64,000 bases of DNA from assembly GCA_949285075.1 (NCBI GenBank), contig CASDXF010000012.1:1-64000 (forward strand), read 5' to 3'. The stretch comes from an uncultured Bacteroides sp. GTDB taxonomy: Bacteria; Bacteroidota; Bacteroidia; Bacteroidales; Bacteroidaceae. Positions 63,403 through 64,000 of this stretch are shown piece by piece (the first letter of the stretch is position 1; every line of letters starts with the position of its first letter). A model generated the notes under the pieces. That model was not told where the DNA came from. It was given only the letters and a program-made list of their open reading frames with translations, and ran no database searches. The position numbers were made by a program, and so were the translations under genes.

Positions 63403-63439
63403 GGGATTTACAAATTATAAAATTGTAAATCCCCTTTTT
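63403..63439 (+). terminator. Terminator after tRNA-Ser
   Basis: GGGATTTACAA (63403-63413) pairs with 63423-63433 around a 9-nt loop and runs into CTTTTT. Confidence 0.8.
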
Positions 63440-63605
63440 GTATTCAGAGCAGTATAGTCTCAATTTAAGCATGGCTTAAATCGTGCTTGTTCCTATTAAT
63501 ATTCTCTGTGCGGGGATGCCTAAAGATACAAAAAAGCCAATTAATTCACAACGCTTTGTGTATGAATTAGTTGACTGATTCTATACGATTTGCTGAATGT
63601 TCCTA

Positions 63606-63649
63606 CATAAAAAGAAAGGAAGAATATGTGTGAATTATATTCTTCCTTT
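63606..63649 (-). terminator. Terminator after the tRNA-Lys pair
   Basis: On the minus strand AAAGGAAGAATAT (63649-63637) pairs with 63627-63615 around a 9-nt loop and is followed by CTTTTTAT. It lies 15 bp beyond the distal tRNA. Confidence 0.8.
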
Positions 63650-63663
63650 TTCTGCTCCTTTCG

Positions 63664-63736
63664 TACACCCTCAGGGACTCGAACCCTGGACCCACTGATT
63701 AAGAGTCAGTTGCTCTACCAACTGAGCTAAGAGTGC
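63664..63736 (-). tRNA. tRNA-Lys (anticodon CTT), copy 2
   Basis: A 73-nt class I tRNA read leftward: acceptor GCACTCT with AGGGTGT and discriminator A, D arm AGCTCAGTTGGTAGAGC, anticodon loop CTCTTAA (anticodon CTT) and T arm CCAGGGTTCGAGTCCCTGG-like. It is identical to the other copy, 25 bp upstream, and shares its promoter. No CCA encoded. Confidence 0.95.
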
Positions 63737-63761
63737 GACTATTTCCGTCTGTCTTGAATTG

Positions 63762-63834
63762 TACACCCTCAGGGACTCGAACCCTGGACCCACTGATTAA
63801 GAGTCAGTTGCTCTACCAACTGAGCTAAGAGTGC
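63762..63834 (-). tRNA. tRNA-Lys (anticodon CTT), copy 1
   Basis: First of two identical 73-nt tRNA-Lys genes read leftward, with the same acceptor, anticodon CTT and T arm. It lies directly after a consensus promoter and 25 bp before the second copy, so both are processed from one transcript. Confidence 0.95.
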
Positions 63835-63854
63835 TTTAATTCTGATTTGCGGTG

Positions 63855-63886
63855 CAAAAGTAGACCTTTTATTTTATTTTACCAAA
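63855..63886 (-). promoter_or_regulatory. Promoter of the tRNA-Lys pair
   Basis: Read leftward, TTTG (63886-63883) and TACTTTTG (63862-63855) are separated by exactly 20 bp, matching the consensus completely. Confidence 0.85.
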
Positions 63887-63922
63887 TGATGGTACGACTT
63901 TTTTTGCCATTCAATTTTCTTT

Positions 63923-64000
63923 TTATTCGAACGTGTATAACTCGGAAGGTGTATTTCGTTTTAAGGCAACCAGTTGCACGTCTTTACCAACTAGTATTCC
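63923..64000 (-). CDS. C-terminal fragment of an unidentified protein
   Basis: An open frame enters from the right edge and ends at TAA (complement of 63923-63925), leaving 25 residues, GILVGKDVQLVALKRNTPSE then LYTFE. The segment looks like a beta-strand-rich protein end. I do not recognise the family; the gene lies just upstream of the tRNA-Lys promoter and on the same strand. Confidence 0.45.
   Translation of the reverse strand, partial: GILVGKDVQLVALKRNTPSELYTFE

Overview
The window is a stretch of a Bacteroidales chromosome (Bacteroides/Parabacteroides-like; genus not decidable from the sequence alone). The evidence is a SusC/SusD pair with lipoprotein partners, serine-type sulfatases, Bacteroidetes promoters (-33 TTTG, about 20 bp, -7 TAnnTTTG) in front of many genes and the tRNAs, a Bacteroidetes histone-H1-like small protein, PPi-dependent phosphofructokinase and type III pantothenate kinase. 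1-26.5 kb is mostly housekeeping: a periplasmic PpiD/SurA-type isomerase; a leftward operon (carbonic anhydrase, nitroreductase, small membrane protein, DUF2520, HAD phosphatase, Maf); coaX with an outer-membrane protein and lptC; a tripartite RND efflux operon; an acyltransferase; class I fumarase; then rsmI, a coiled-coil lipoprotein, a HAD nucleotidase, hflX and a DUF4954 protein.

27.5-45.9 kb is the main accessory locus: an IPT/NHL surface lipoprotein, SusC, SusD, a DUF4973-like lipoprotein and then seven consecutive sulfatase genes with no glycoside hydrolase, sulfatase-maturating enzyme or regulator inside the block. Base composition rises from AT-rich at the 5' end to GC-rich over the sulfatases. 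The first sulfatase has a degenerate signature and a large internal deletion. An eight-unit, exactly 23-bp array of TACGTA-centred palindromes runs into the start codon of the second. The locus is bordered on the right by mobile debris: a 150-bp MITE with perfect terminal repeats and target duplication, and IS982- and IS256-type transposase fragments.

47-63 kb returns to core genes: an unknown protein, an AlbA_2 protein behind a perfect 25-bp palindrome, the histone-like protein, a radical-SAM/DUF4130 DNA-repair-like pair, a metallo-beta-lactamase-fold hydrolase, a flavin reductase, a GH2 enzyme, pfp, a GH25 lysozyme-like protein, prmA, a strange Trp/Tyr/Gly- then Ser/Arg-rich secreted protein paired with an OmpP1/FadL-like porin, tRNA-Ser and two identical tRNA-Lys genes.

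The most unusual structure is a repeat element of about 535 bp present three times (19267-19808; inverted at 26647-27177; diverged at 55164-55697). Each copy is bounded by a 13-bp direct repeat, carries a small conserved reading frame and a 22-bp tandem array built on a CTCGCGAG dyad; a fourth locus at 51061-51126 holds the array alone. The first two copies face each other around a 6.8-kb block of core genes.
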